Of a stretch of DNA of 64,000 nt, positions 50,282 to 58,002 are shown piece after piece. The stretch is from the NCBI GenBank assembly GCA_945861245.1, contig CAMAUE010000001.1, positions 1-64,000 on the forward strand, written 5' to 3'. The notes under the pieces were generated by a model that saw only the letters and a list, made by a program, of their open reading frames with translations, ran no database searches and was not told where the DNA came from. The position numbers and the translations under genes were made by a program. Positions within the stretch are counted from its first letter, which is position 1. Each line of letters opens with the position of its first letter. The stretch comes from Singulisphaera sp. GP187. GTDB taxonomy: Bacteria; Planctomycetota; Planctomycetia; Gemmatales; Gemmataceae.

Positions 50282-51571
50282 TCAAACCCGCTCTGCGTAC
50301 AACACGGTCGCCGCGGCGTTGCCCGGCGTGAGCAGCACGAGACCGCCGCGCGGGCCGTTGACCTCGACGACGCCTGCCGGTCGGCCGCTCGCCTGGCGAG
50401 TCAGCAATGCCTCCATCGCTTGTACAATGGCGACGGTGTTGCGGTCGGCACTGACATCGTTGTAAGTCAAGGCACGCATCGCTGTCAAGCGATCCGCACG
50501 CAAGGCAGGGGGGCCGGCGTGTTCGACATAGGCGACCTCTTCGAAAAACTTCTGGATGATCTCGATACCGTAGCCGCGTTGCGAGCGTTCGCCCCAGGGT
50601 TCCAAAAAACTCCCATTGTAATGATGGTTGGGAGTGATCTTGAGTTCGCTTGGCGTGCGATTTTCGATCGTCACCTCGACGCCGCGTTTGCGTTGATGGG
50701 CGTTCCAGATGCCGTTATCGAAGCGGAATTGCACTTCTTGATCGACGTAACCAGGAAAGTTGTCGGGCGTGACCCAGCTGGTGTGGATGTCGAACGCCGC
50801 CTCGCGTCCGTCAGGGTAGGCGTAGGTGATTTGAAGCTGCACGGAGTCCCATGTCGTCCCGCCGGGCACGCCGACGAGGCCGCGCTGGCCGTTGCAGGTA
50901 ATGCGGGCGAGACGCCAGGCGGAATTGGCGAAGGTAAAATCGATCAGCTTGATGTAGTGCACCGCGACGTACGTGCCAGGATTGCGGCCCTGAATCCATT
51001 CCGCGAATTGGTTGCCGCTAATCGACTTCGGCTCAAGCAGGGTGCAGTATCCGTTATTGACGTGCTTGAGGTTGCCATCCACACAGTGCGTGTGAAGTTT
51101 CTTGTGGTCGGGATCGCCGAGCTTGTGATAGACGATTTTTGCAAGCACGTTATTCTTGCGAGCGAGCATATCGAGCGAGTCCAACTCTTGCAACGTGAGG
51201 ACGGATGGCTTCTCGATCAAGACGTGTTTGCCTGCTTCGAGCGCGGCCATGGCCGACTCGAAATGGCGATCGTCGGGCGTCGCCACACAGACAGCATCGA
51301 CGCCATGTGCCAGCAGCTGCTGTGTCGAGTTTGCGCCGGCGAAACTAACAAACGGCGCCACTCGGCCTACGGCGTCCTTGCGATATCTCTCCGCGCGACT
51401 GCCGGTTCGGCTGGCGACGGCGCTGAGTTCCACTTCGACGACGCCGAAGTCACGCCGATACAGACCTCGCTGGTGCACGTGCTCGAAAAAGGGCCGATAG
51501 GTATCGTCGAAGATCATGCCCATGCCGACCATGCCAGCGCGGATTTTCTTTTGGAAGGGAGTTGTATTCAT
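50282..51571 (-). CDS. Gfo/Idh/MocA family NAD(P)-dependent oxidoreductase
   Basis: The 429-aa protein has a Rossmann start, IRAGMVGMGMIFDDTYRPFF (GMVGMG), and the typical AGKHVLIEKPSVLTLQELDS (about residues 112-131) with the catalytic Lys of the EKP motif. The C-terminal half (about 145-420) is the substrate-binding beta domain with TTWDSVQLQITYAYPDGREA. The family oxidises or reduces sugars and inositols; substrate not known. It has no signal peptide. Gene order places it between the aminotransferase and the kinase on the same strand. Confidence 0.88.
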   Translation of the reverse strand: MNTTPFQKKIRAGMVGMGMIFDDTYRPFFEHVHQRGLYRRDFGVVEVELSAVASRTGSRAERYRKDAVGRVAPFVSFAGANSTQQLLAHGVDAVCVATPDDRHFESAMAALEAGKHVLIEKPSVLTLQELDSLDMLARKNNVLAKIVYHKLGDPDHKKLHTHCVDGNLKHVNNGYCTLLEPKSISGNQFAEWIQGRNPGTYVAVHYIKLIDFTFANSAWRLARITCNGQRGLVGVPGGTTWDSVQLQITYAYPDGREAAFDIHTSWVTPDNFPGYVDQEVQFRFDNGIWNAHQRKRGVEVTIENRTPSELKITPNHHYNGSFLEPWGERSQRGYGIEIIQKFFEEVAYVEHAGPPALRADRLTAMRALTYNDVSADRNTVAIVQAMEALLTRQASGRPAGVVEVNGPRGGLVLLTPGNAAATVLYAERV

Positions 51572-51602
51572 GCGGGCTATGATAGGAGCAAACGGTGTTT
51601 AC

Positions 51603-51640
51603 GTTTAGCGCTCGCTTGGTGCCACGCGCGCATTAAACAC
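51603..51640. repeat. Degenerate family A-like repeat
   Basis: GTTTAGCGCTCGCTTGG and CCACGCGCGCATTAAACAC pair weakly. It lies 10 bp after the stop of the kinase gene, in the position of an A-family element. Confidence 0.45.
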
Positions 51641-51649
51641 AAATGCGAA

Positions 51650-52984
51650 TCACCGCCCCGCCATAAGATATGCCCGCAGTTCGCGGCTGATTTGATCGCA
51701 GAATTGCTTTTGGGCCCGCACGCGTTCCATGGAATCTCCCGGGCCGATGGGGCGAACGACGGTAATATCGACGAGGCTGCGCGAGCCGACCTGTTTCTTT
51801 TTCATGAACATATCGAGCGCAACCCATTCGACCTGCTGTTCCGCCTTGCCGCCGAAGAAGCCGAACATGCTTTTCTTCGCGACAGTTTCTGTGACCTTGG
51901 GTAACTTCACGCGAATGACGCCTGCCTCGCTTTCTACGACCTGCCCGCCGACGGCATCGACGAAGCCGCGCAGTTTCATCGCTGCCATCTGTTCGACCAT
52001 GGTGGCTTCAAACTGGTCGATTACGGTGCGGGGATCGATCTTGTAGCGATCCTGCAACGACGACACGGCATTCTGCGCCGAGGTCGCGAACGCCTGCTCG
52101 TCAATGAGCCTGCAAGCGATCGCCTTTTCGTAGGCCTCGATCAGGGCCCGCGCCGTTTCAGGACGTTCATTCGGGGACTTGCTCAAACACGACATCACAA
52201 CCGCTTCCACCGCTGGCGATACGTCGCGAATCTGCCAATGGCTAAACTGCGGCGGTGGTTGCGTGATCTGCGCTTGCATGATTTCGTACGGGTCAGTCAA
52301 CGTTTCAAAAGGCACATGCCCCGTGAGCAAGCCATAGAGCAGCACGCCGACGCTGTAAAGATCGCCTCGCTGATCGACCTGCCGGCCTTGCACCTGCTCG
52401 GGGCAGATGTAATCGGGCGTACCGCCGTCGATTCCGCTACGGTCATTGTTCAGCTGGCCGGACGGGATATAGAAGCCTATCCGCCTCGCCAGGCCGAAAT
52501 CCATGACCTTGACTGTCTCGCGCGGCGTCGCTTCGTTGACGATCATGATGTTGGCCGGCGTGAGATCACGATGCAGCAGTCCGTTGTCGTGGGCCGTTTG
52601 CAGAAACAGGCAGAGCGGGGCCATCAGCTTCCCAACACGCAGCGCTGGCAGTCGGCCATGCTTCTGCATGAGTTGATCAAGCGTGATGCCGCGGACGAAT
52701 TCCATGACGATGTAGGGCGGCATGGCGCCGTCCTCCGAGGCGGCGATGAACCGGACTGCGTTCGGATGGCGAAACCGGCGCATCAAATCGGCCTCTTGCT
52801 GAAATCGCTGCAGCGTTTTGGTTTCGTGAAGCAGATGCTCGTGAACGACCTTGACGACCACGATCTCGCGCGTCAAACGATGATGGGCAAGATAGACCTT
52901 GCCCATCCCGCCTTCGCCAAGTTGCTTGTCGAGGTCGTAATCGTTCAGCCCATGGATTTTCGGCAGGGAGGCTAGCGCGGTCAT
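51650..52984 (-). CDS. Serine/threonine protein kinase sharing its C-terminal domain with the 33998 kinase
   Basis: The 444-aa kinase has LGEGGMGKVYLAHHRLTREI, EIVVVKVVHEHLL with the catalytic lysine, GLLHRDLTPANIMI and MDFGLARRI, then GGTPDYICPEQVQGRQVDQR. The catalytic loop reads HRDLT where most kinases have HRDLK, and the Lys is replaced by Thr, so activity may be altered. The kinase domain spans about residues 15-275. A C-terminal domain (about 325-440: MVEQMAAMKLRGFVDAVGGQ) matches the end of the other kinase, including KLRGFV and the Glu-Leu-Arg-Tyr/Ala-Tyr-Leu ending. No membrane segment is seen. Confidence 0.85.
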   Translation of the reverse strand: MTALASLPKIHGLNDYDLDKQLGEGGMGKVYLAHHRLTREIVVVKVVHEHLLHETKTLQRFQQEADLMRRFRHPNAVRFIAASEDGAMPPYIVMEFVRGITLDQLMQKHGRLPALRVGKLMAPLCLFLQTAHDNGLLHRDLTPANIMIVNEATPRETVKVMDFGLARRIGFYIPSGQLNNDRSGIDGGTPDYICPEQVQGRQVDQRGDLYSVGVLLYGLLTGHVPFETLTDPYEIMQAQITQPPPQFSHWQIRDVSPAVEAVVMSCLSKSPNERPETARALIEAYEKAIACRLIDEQAFATSAQNAVSSLQDRYKIDPRTVIDQFEATMVEQMAAMKLRGFVDAVGGQVVESEAGVIRVKLPKVTETVAKKSMFGFFGGKAEQQVEWVALDMFMKKKQVGSRSLVDITVVRPIGPGDSMERVRAQKQFCDQISRELRAYLMAGR

Positions 52985-53074
52985 TGGTCGACCCTTTGCG
53001 AGAATTCGGAATATCCGTTCAAGTCTAGGTCGCGATTGGGGGGAAAGCCAATAAACCCGGTGCGAATTGTGGTT

Positions 53075-53860
53075 TCATTCACTTTTGCGAACTTTCAACG
53101 TGAAGCCACCCGTCTCGTTACCATCGAGGGATGTGGCGACGATATGAAAAACGCCGTTCTGCGTGGCGCGGAATGTGATTCGCGAATTCAAGTCGCCGCC
53201 GCTGTCATCGTCCTGGGCGAGCAGTTTGCTTTTTGCATCGAATAGGTAAAGATAACTATCGACATCGGGGCTTTCGAGATCGATCGTATAGGTCACGCCG
53301 GCTTTCAGTTCGACGCTGTAGGTTTTCCCGAGTTTGCCGAGCGGAGTCGTATTTTTCGGCTGAATTTGATCGTTGATAGTCAGGCCGTCTTTTTCGATGG
53401 CGCGAGGTTTCGCTTCACCACTGAGTGTGAACTCGCGCACGCGGAGGTTGAACTTGCCGGCCTGACCATCGAAGGATGTCACGACGATCTGATGATCGTC
53501 GGTCTTCGTGGGTGAGTAGATAATCCGCGCGTTGAGGTCGCCGCCGCCGCCGCCGTCGTCGTCCTCGGCGAGTTGAGCGCCGGCTTTGTCGAGCAGGCGA
53601 AGGTAGGAATCGAAATCGCCGCTGGCGAGATCGAAGATGTACGTTTTGTCTTTCTGCAATTGAACCGTGTAGCGTTTGGCAGGAGCGTCGAGTTTTGCAT
53701 CCTTCTCGTCGTTGGCGTTCAGGTCGCCATTGATCTCGATCGGTTTGAAACCGACGGCTTTCTTGGCTTCGACTTTCTTCTCAGTCGGGATCGGCTTGGC
53801 GTGAAGTGCGTTCAGGAGACATACGAACGCAAGGGCCGCGATTGTCATGAATCGGAACAT
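53075..53860 (-). CDS. Exported protein with two PPC-like domains
   Basis: GGAG precedes the ATG at 53860 and gives 261 aa; the in-frame ORF extends to 53992 without support. The signal peptide is MTIAALAFVCLLNALHAKPI. Two similar beta-sandwich units follow: FDLASGDFDSYLRLLDKAGA (about residue 73) and IDLESPDVDSYLYLFDAKSK (about 190), each followed by a D-rich turn and GDLNARI or GDLNSRI, then a closing strand. This is the PPC pattern and matches the 31599 gene. It is probably in the periplasm or envelope, with no enzyme domain attached. Function unknown. Confidence 0.78.
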   Translation of the reverse strand: MFRFMTIAALAFVCLLNALHAKPIPTEKKVEAKKAVGFKPIEINGDLNANDEKDAKLDAPAKRYTVQLQKDKTYIFDLASGDFDSYLRLLDKAGAQLAEDDDGGGGGDLNARIIYSPTKTDDHQIVVTSFDGQAGKFNLRVREFTLSGEAKPRAIEKDGLTINDQIQPKNTTPLGKLGKTYSVELKAGVTYTIDLESPDVDSYLYLFDAKSKLLAQDDDSGGDLNSRITFRATQNGVFHIVATSLDGNETGGFTLKVRKSE

Positions 53861-53906
53861 GATGTTACTCCGAAAAAACTCGATGTGGATTGGTGAATTT
53901 ATCCTA

Positions 53907-54419
53907 TCACTTCTTGCCCACCGGATCCGCAATGTTGCCCATCCGCAGCACCACGAGAATGGTCCCGCGCCGAGTGGCTTCGCGTATCGCATCTTCGCCG
54001 GCGGCGAGCGCGACGTTTTCGCCGGCGCCGTCGTTGGGCAGATAGATCAACTTGATGAGAAAGTTGCCGTTCACGACCTGCTTGATCTCGTCATCGGCAA
54101 TCGCGATCGGCACGGCGTTGTGCGCGAGAAAGTCACGCACGCGCGGATTCGCCGGCGCGACGACTTCAAGCGTCGGGTAAAGTTCCAGACCCGCATTCCC
54201 AGGCAGATGCGTCAGCTTGAGGCGATACGTCGCCCCGGAGATAAAGTTGAACCGTCCCGGCGTTTCCAGCGGCGTCGTGGAATACGATGGCTTGCCGTCA
54301 CGCGCGATGAACCAGAACACTTTCATGCCCACCGGTTCCTTGAACAACACCTGCGTGCGATGCTGTGCGTTCGCGGTGGACGTGAATGCGAGCAAAGCGA
54401 TAGCCGTGATCGTCCGCAT
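53907..54419 (-). CDS. Small exported protein sharing the folded domain of the 37289 lipoprotein
   Basis: GGAGG precedes the ATG at 54419, giving 170 aa with signal peptide MRTITAIALLAFTSTANAQH. The mature part begins RTQVLFKEPVGMKVFWFIAR and has KPSYSTTPLETPGRFNFISG and LELYPTLEVVAPANPRVRDF. These match the domain in the 37289 lipoprotein at the level of near-identity in blocks, including FLAHNAVPI (FLAHNSVPM in the other) and RRGTILVVLRMGNI. It is essentially the domain alone. It is likely exported; function unknown. Confidence 0.78.
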   Translation of the reverse strand: MRTITAIALLAFTSTANAQHRTQVLFKEPVGMKVFWFIARDGKPSYSTTPLETPGRFNFISGATYRLKLTHLPGNAGLELYPTLEVVAPANPRVRDFLAHNAVPIAIADDEIKQVVNGNFLIKLIYLPNDGAGENVALAAGEDAIREATRRGTILVVLRMGNIADPVGKK

Positions 54420-54494
54420 GGAGCCTCCGTTTCCTCGTTTAGCGTTCGCCGGATGTCTCGCCGCCGCTGCATCGCCAAACGCCGCCCGCAATCA

Positions 54495-54590
54495 AATTAA
54501 ACATAAGAGCTATTATCGGACGTTCATTGTTGCATGAAAATCAGGCCGCGCCAAGAGCCAACGTCCGATAATGTCCGTTATGTTTAATTG
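54495..54590. repeat. AT-rich inverted repeat
   Basis: AATTAAACATAAGAGCTATT followed by ATCGGACGTT pairs with AACGTCCGATAATGTCCGTT followed by ATGTTTAATT; about 26 of 30 positions match. The loop is 36 bp. It differs in composition from the other families and may be a miniature mobile element, but no flanking duplication is obvious. Confidence 0.8.
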
Positions 54591-54607
54591 AATTATCTTG
54601 CAATTAC

Positions 54608-54661
54608 CGCTTGCAGCTTAGCGCTCGCAGCATCACACGCGAGCGCTAAGCCGCAAGCGGC
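54608..54661. repeat. Family A inverted repeat
   Basis: CCGCTTGCAGCTTAGCGCTC pairs with GAGCGCTAAGCCGCAAGCGG. It lies 30 bp after the accA stop. Confidence 0.93.
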
Positions 54662-54691
54662 GAAGTCGGAAAGCTGATTGGCAACCGTAAC

Positions 54692-55690
54692 TTATTGCCC
54701 CTCCGCCACTGCCACCGTCTTGACGCCCTCCTCGAATACGCCCATACGGCGGAATTTTTGGTAGCGTTGTTCGAGCAACTCAGGAAGCGGGATTTTTTTG
54801 AGGTCGCGCAGATAGCGCAGCAGATATTGCTTGAGGAAGTTGCCCATTTGCTGCGGGTCGCGGTGGGCGGCACCGAGCGGTTCGGGGATGATGTCGTCGA
54901 TCACGCGAAGTTTGAAGAGATCGCGGGCGGTGAGCTTCAAGGCGTCGGCGGCGAGGCGTTTGGTTTCGTCGTTCGCTTCCTTCCAGAGGATGCCGGCACA
55001 GCCTTCGGGGCTGATGACGGAGTAGTAGCTGAATTCGAGCATGCTGACGCGATCGCCGATGCCGATGCCCAGCGCCCCGCCAGACCCCCCTTCCCCGATG
55101 ACGACGCAGACGATCGGCGTTTCGAGCCGGGTCATTTCGAGCAAACTCGTGGCGATGAGTTGGGCCTGGCCGCGCTCCTCGGCGCCGATGCCAGGGTACG
55201 CGCCCGGCGTGTCGATCAGGCAGATGATCGGCTGTTTGAATTTGGCGGCGAGTTTCATCTTGTTAAGCGCCTTGCGGTATCCTTCGGGATGCGCGCAGCC
55301 AAACAGGCACTCGTTCTTCTCTTTGAGATTGTGCCCCTTTTGATGGCCAACCAAAAGCACCCGATGATCGCCGATACGCGCGAAGCCGGTGCGGATCGCT
55401 CGGTCGTCGCCGATCGCGCGGTCGCCGTGGAGTTCGACGAATTCGTCAAAGATCATCTGGATATAGTCGGTTGTCTGCGGTCGGTTCGGATGGCGTGAGA
55501 CAAGCACGGTCTCCCATGCCGAGAGGTTCATGTAAACCTTGCGGGTCAAGTTCGCGAGTTCACGGCGAATACGGCGAATTTCTTCGAGCGTATCGCCTTG
55601 CTCATCTGCGCGGCTTTCCAGCGACGCGAGTAACGCCTCCATCTGCTGGATTTCTTTTTCAAATGGCAATGAAGCTATCGGCTTCGACAT
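54692..55690 (-). CDS. accA: Acetyl-CoA carboxylase carboxyltransferase subunit alpha
   Basis: The 332-aa protein has the AccA hallmarks: HPNRPQTTDYIQMIFDEFVE near residue 65, LLVGHQKGHNLKEKNECLFG (about 114-133), PIICLIDTPGAYPGIGAEER (about 155-174), and VIGEGGSGGALGIGIGDRVS (about 199-218). It catalyses transfer of the carboxyl group from biotin to acetyl-CoA, the committed step of fatty acid synthesis, with AccD. No partner subunit lies in the window. No insertion or break is seen. It is the first gene after a divergent promoter region upstream of about 55691. Confidence 0.94.
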   Translation of the reverse strand: MSKPIASLPFEKEIQQMEALLASLESRADEQGDTLEEIRRIRRELANLTRKVYMNLSAWETVLVSRHPNRPQTTDYIQMIFDEFVELHGDRAIGDDRAIRTGFARIGDHRVLLVGHQKGHNLKEKNECLFGCAHPEGYRKALNKMKLAAKFKQPIICLIDTPGAYPGIGAEERGQAQLIATSLLEMTRLETPIVCVVIGEGGSGGALGIGIGDRVSMLEFSYYSVISPEGCAGILWKEANDETKRLAADALKLTARDLFKLRVIDDIIPEPLGAAHRDPQQMGNFLKQYLLRYLRDLKKIPLPELLEQRYQKFRRMGVFEEGVKTVAVAEGQ

Positions 55691-55763
55691 GAGACCTGCG
55701 CTCCGTCGGTGGTGATTTTCAACCGATAATCTACGGGATGAACGAGCGGAATGGAAGAGATTT

Positions 55764-55824
55764 GTTTAGCCGTTCGCCTTTGGCGAACGCGAAGTACGCG
55801 CTCGCCAAAGGCGAACGGCTAAAA
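55764..55824. repeat. Family B inverted repeat
   Basis: GTTTAGCCGTTCGCCTTTGG pairs with CCAAAGGCGAACGGCTAAAA. Its right end lies 4 bp from the stop of the anti-sigma gene, so the hairpin directly follows that gene. Confidence 0.92.
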
Positions 55825-55828
55825 CGGA

Positions 55829-56989
55829 TCACTCTTGATGGATGCGAATGAGCACTTGCAACGTGCCCGGTCGCGGCAATTGGCGCCCCGCAGCGAATTG
55901 GCGAACCTCATTCGACACCCCTGCGGATGGATTCGCCGGCAGCAGCACGGCCTGACGTTCGATCTTCGGCGTGGGCGTGGGCGTGGGCTTCACGAGCTTG
56001 CCGTCCTTCGGTTCGAGCACCGCCGCCTCGACGCCCAGCAGCTTGGCGACCTTCTGCCGATCGTCACCAGCGAGCTTACTGACGGCGACTTTTTGGTACG
56101 GCGAGGGTTCCTGGCGTTCGGTGTTCTTTTGCCCAACAACAACGGTTTGGCTCAATTCCCCCATGATCTTCGTAAGCTCGTCCGAGGTCAGGTTCTCGGC
56201 GAACACGAGATACTCGACCTTCGCCTGATTCTTGTCACGCAGCTTCTTGGAAGCCGTCGGATCGGACACCAGCAACACACCACGTTCGAGCAACACGGCA
56301 CGCAATCGATCCATCGCAAACGCGTTGTTTTTTACGGTGATATCCAGCTGCACGGCCTTGCTGCGATCGAGTTCGTAAGCAAGTTGCCCCGACGCGGCTC
56401 CGTCTTTTTGCAGATCGCGGAACTGTGCCAGGAACGGCCGGTCCACCGGGATCGGCGCACCGAAATCGCGAAACGTGCCCTCGATGAGATTCGCCAGCAA
56501 CGGGTTCGGCGTCGCTTTCTTCGGCGGCGTTTCCAGGGTGGGCTTTGTCTCAGATTTCTTCTCGGGAAGAACCTTCGCTTCAGGCTTCTTCTCTATTTTC
56601 CCCTTCGCGATAGGCGAGTTTACGTCGCCTTTGTCGTCTGATATTGACTGATAGTACAACGTCCCAAGCACGCCAAGGACGACCGAGGCCGCCAGAGATG
56701 CAGTGAGGAATGGCATCCAACGACGACCCGCTCGTTTCGGTTTGGCGCTCGCAGCGGCGGGGATCGCCTTCGCCTCGGCGATACTACGAAGGACGTCCTC
56801 GACGAGGCTCGGCTCGACCTTTCGGCGAGGAAGTTGTTTGAGCTTGTTCGCGTTTTCCTGAAGCTGACGAACCAGTTCCCGCGCTTCGGATGACTTATTG
56901 AGCAAGCGCAGCACTTCTTCGCGCTGGCGCGGGTTCAACTCGCCATCCACAAACGCAGTCAGAAGCTGTAGCACTTGATCAGAGAGCAT
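55829..56989 (-). CDS. Putative membrane-anchored anti-sigma factor
   Basis: I start at ATG 56989, giving 386 aa. The N-terminal 60 residues (VLQLLTAFVDGELNPRQREE and so on) match the anti-sigma domain of ECF regulators, but there is no HxxxCxxC zinc motif. After about 85 residues there is one transmembrane segment (MPFLTASLAASVVLGVLGTL), and then an extracytoplasmic part of about 260 residues with a Lys/Pro-rich linker (KKPEAKVLPEKKSETKPTLE). The gene lies downstream of the sigma factor in the same direction. It should bind and inhibit that sigma factor until a signal is sensed outside the membrane. Confidence 0.75.
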   Translation of the reverse strand: MLSDQVLQLLTAFVDGELNPRQREEVLRLLNKSSEARELVRQLQENANKLKQLPRRKVEPSLVEDVLRSIAEAKAIPAAASAKPKRAGRRWMPFLTASLAASVVLGVLGTLYYQSISDDKGDVNSPIAKGKIEKKPEAKVLPEKKSETKPTLETPPKKATPNPLLANLIEGTFRDFGAPIPVDRPFLAQFRDLQKDGAASGQLAYELDRSKAVQLDITVKNNAFAMDRLRAVLLERGVLLVSDPTASKKLRDKNQAKVEYLVFAENLTSDELTKIMGELSQTVVVGQKNTERQEPSPYQKVAVSKLAGDDRQKVAKLLGVEAAVLEPKDGKLVKPTPTPTPKIERQAVLLPANPSAGVSNEVRQFAAGRQLPRPGTLQVLIRIHQE

Positions 56990-57010
56990 AACACAAACCC
57001 AAAAAAAAGC

Positions 57011-57119
57011 TTTGAACCACAGAGACACAGAGAAAATGCGCGGAATAATAAATCGGTGAATACACTCGCCTCTTGCCCTTTGTTTTCTCTGTGTCCTCTG
57101 TGCCTTTGTGGTTCAAATT
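57011..57119. repeat. Family F inverted repeat between sigma and anti-sigma genes
   Basis: TTTGAACCACAGAGACACAG pairs with CTGTGCCTTTGTGGTTCAAA around a centre of about 60 bp that includes TTTTCTCTGTGTCCTCTGTG. Copies are also seen at 15702 and 37061. It fills most of the gap between the two co-oriented genes. Confidence 0.9.
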
Positions 57120-57124
57120 AACGT

Positions 57125-57700
57125 TTATGCCTGGTCTTTCGGTTCAGCCAACTTTTGGAGCAAGTCGCGCATCTCTAGACGAGCGCGATGCAGGCGGCTG
57201 CGGATCGTGCCGATCGGGACGCCGAGAATCTCGGCAATGTCTTCGTACTTCATCCCGTCCATGTCTTTCATTACCAACACAGCACGATGCTCGGATGAGA
57301 GCTTGGCCAACGCGGCGTGAACCTGGCGTTCTTCTTCCGCCATTTCAAGTGCGTGGCCAGGCCGATTCGTCTCGGCGGGATCAAGCGGGTCGATAGCCTT
57401 GCCGTCGTCGCCTGTCGGGTTGATGCTGAGCACGATTCGCTTTTTTCGTCGGCTGCTGATCGCCGTGTTAAAGGCGATACGGTAAAGCCAAGTGAAAAAG
57501 AGAGAATCCCCTTTGAACGTACGCAGCGATTGGTAGGCATGTAGGAAGGCTTCTTGCACTACGTCCCGCGCGTCCTCGGCATTATCCACCAGACGCAATA
57601 CCGTGTTAAACAGGCGATCCTGATAGCGTGCCACCAGCTCGCCAAACGCGGCGGTGTGGCCCTCTCGGCACTCGGTAATCAGGCGGTTATCGTCTTTCAC
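57125..57700 (-). CDS. ECF-type RNA polymerase sigma factor
   Basis: The 191-aa protein has sigma-70 region 2 (AAFGELVARYQDRLFNTVLR and DNAEDARDVVQEAFLHAYQS, then LFFTWLYRIAFNTAISSRRK) and region 4 (LAKLSSEHRAVLVMKDMDGM and EILGVPIGTIRSRLHRARLE). It lacks region 3, as ECF factors do. It should direct RNA polymerase to promoters of its own regulon, probably including this operon. The start GTG at 57700 has no clear Shine-Dalgarno site. The downstream gene encodes a matching anti-sigma factor, and a family F repeat lies between them. Confidence 0.9.
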   Translation of the reverse strand: MKDDNRLITECREGHTAAFGELVARYQDRLFNTVLRLVDNAEDARDVVQEAFLHAYQSLRTFKGDSLFFTWLYRIAFNTAISSRRKKRIVLSINPTGDDGKAIDPLDPAETNRPGHALEMAEEERQVHAALAKLSSEHRAVLVMKDMDGMKYEDIAEILGVPIGTIRSRLHRARLEMRDLLQKLAEPKDQA

Positions 57701-57790
57701 TATGCCCTATTTGGGAGTATGACGCTCAAAGCCAACCTAAAGTTCCAGATTCGCCAGGAATCTTCCTTATCGTTAGATATACTCAAATTT

Positions 57791-57846
57791 GCCGCTAGCG
57801 GCTTAGCGTTCGCAGGGTGCCTCACGAACGCTAAGCCGCTAGCGGC
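57791..57846. repeat. Family A inverted repeat between divergent genes
   Basis: GCCGCTAGCGGCTTAGCGTT pairs with AACGCTAAGCCGCTAGCGGC. The arms differ from other family A copies (CTAGCGG in place of CTTGCGG), with the same change on both sides, so the change is compensated. It lies between the divergent sigma factor and uvrA, not at a gene end. Confidence 0.93.
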
Positions 57847-58002
57847 AATTGGGAACTCGCACCTGCCCTATGGACGGCCTCCTATCTTAACAGGAGTGCA
57901 CAATCGTTTACATGCGTAGTCAGAAATCGGATGCCTTCGCAGCACGGCATCATGCAAGCGCTAAACGTAAACTAGGCCAGCCACGGACTACGGACTAATT
58001 TC

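Noticed and set aside
50216-51904. Long plus-strand open frame of 562 codons opposite the Gfo/Idh/MocA gene
   Set aside because: It is antisense to a clear oxidoreductase and part of a kinase, has no family resemblance, and high GC makes long antisense frames common. Its first codons derive from a family A palindrome.
54495-54590. Possible intact miniature transposon or attachment site
   Set aside because: Arms pair well but no target-site duplication or integrase gene is visible, so I list it only as a repeat.
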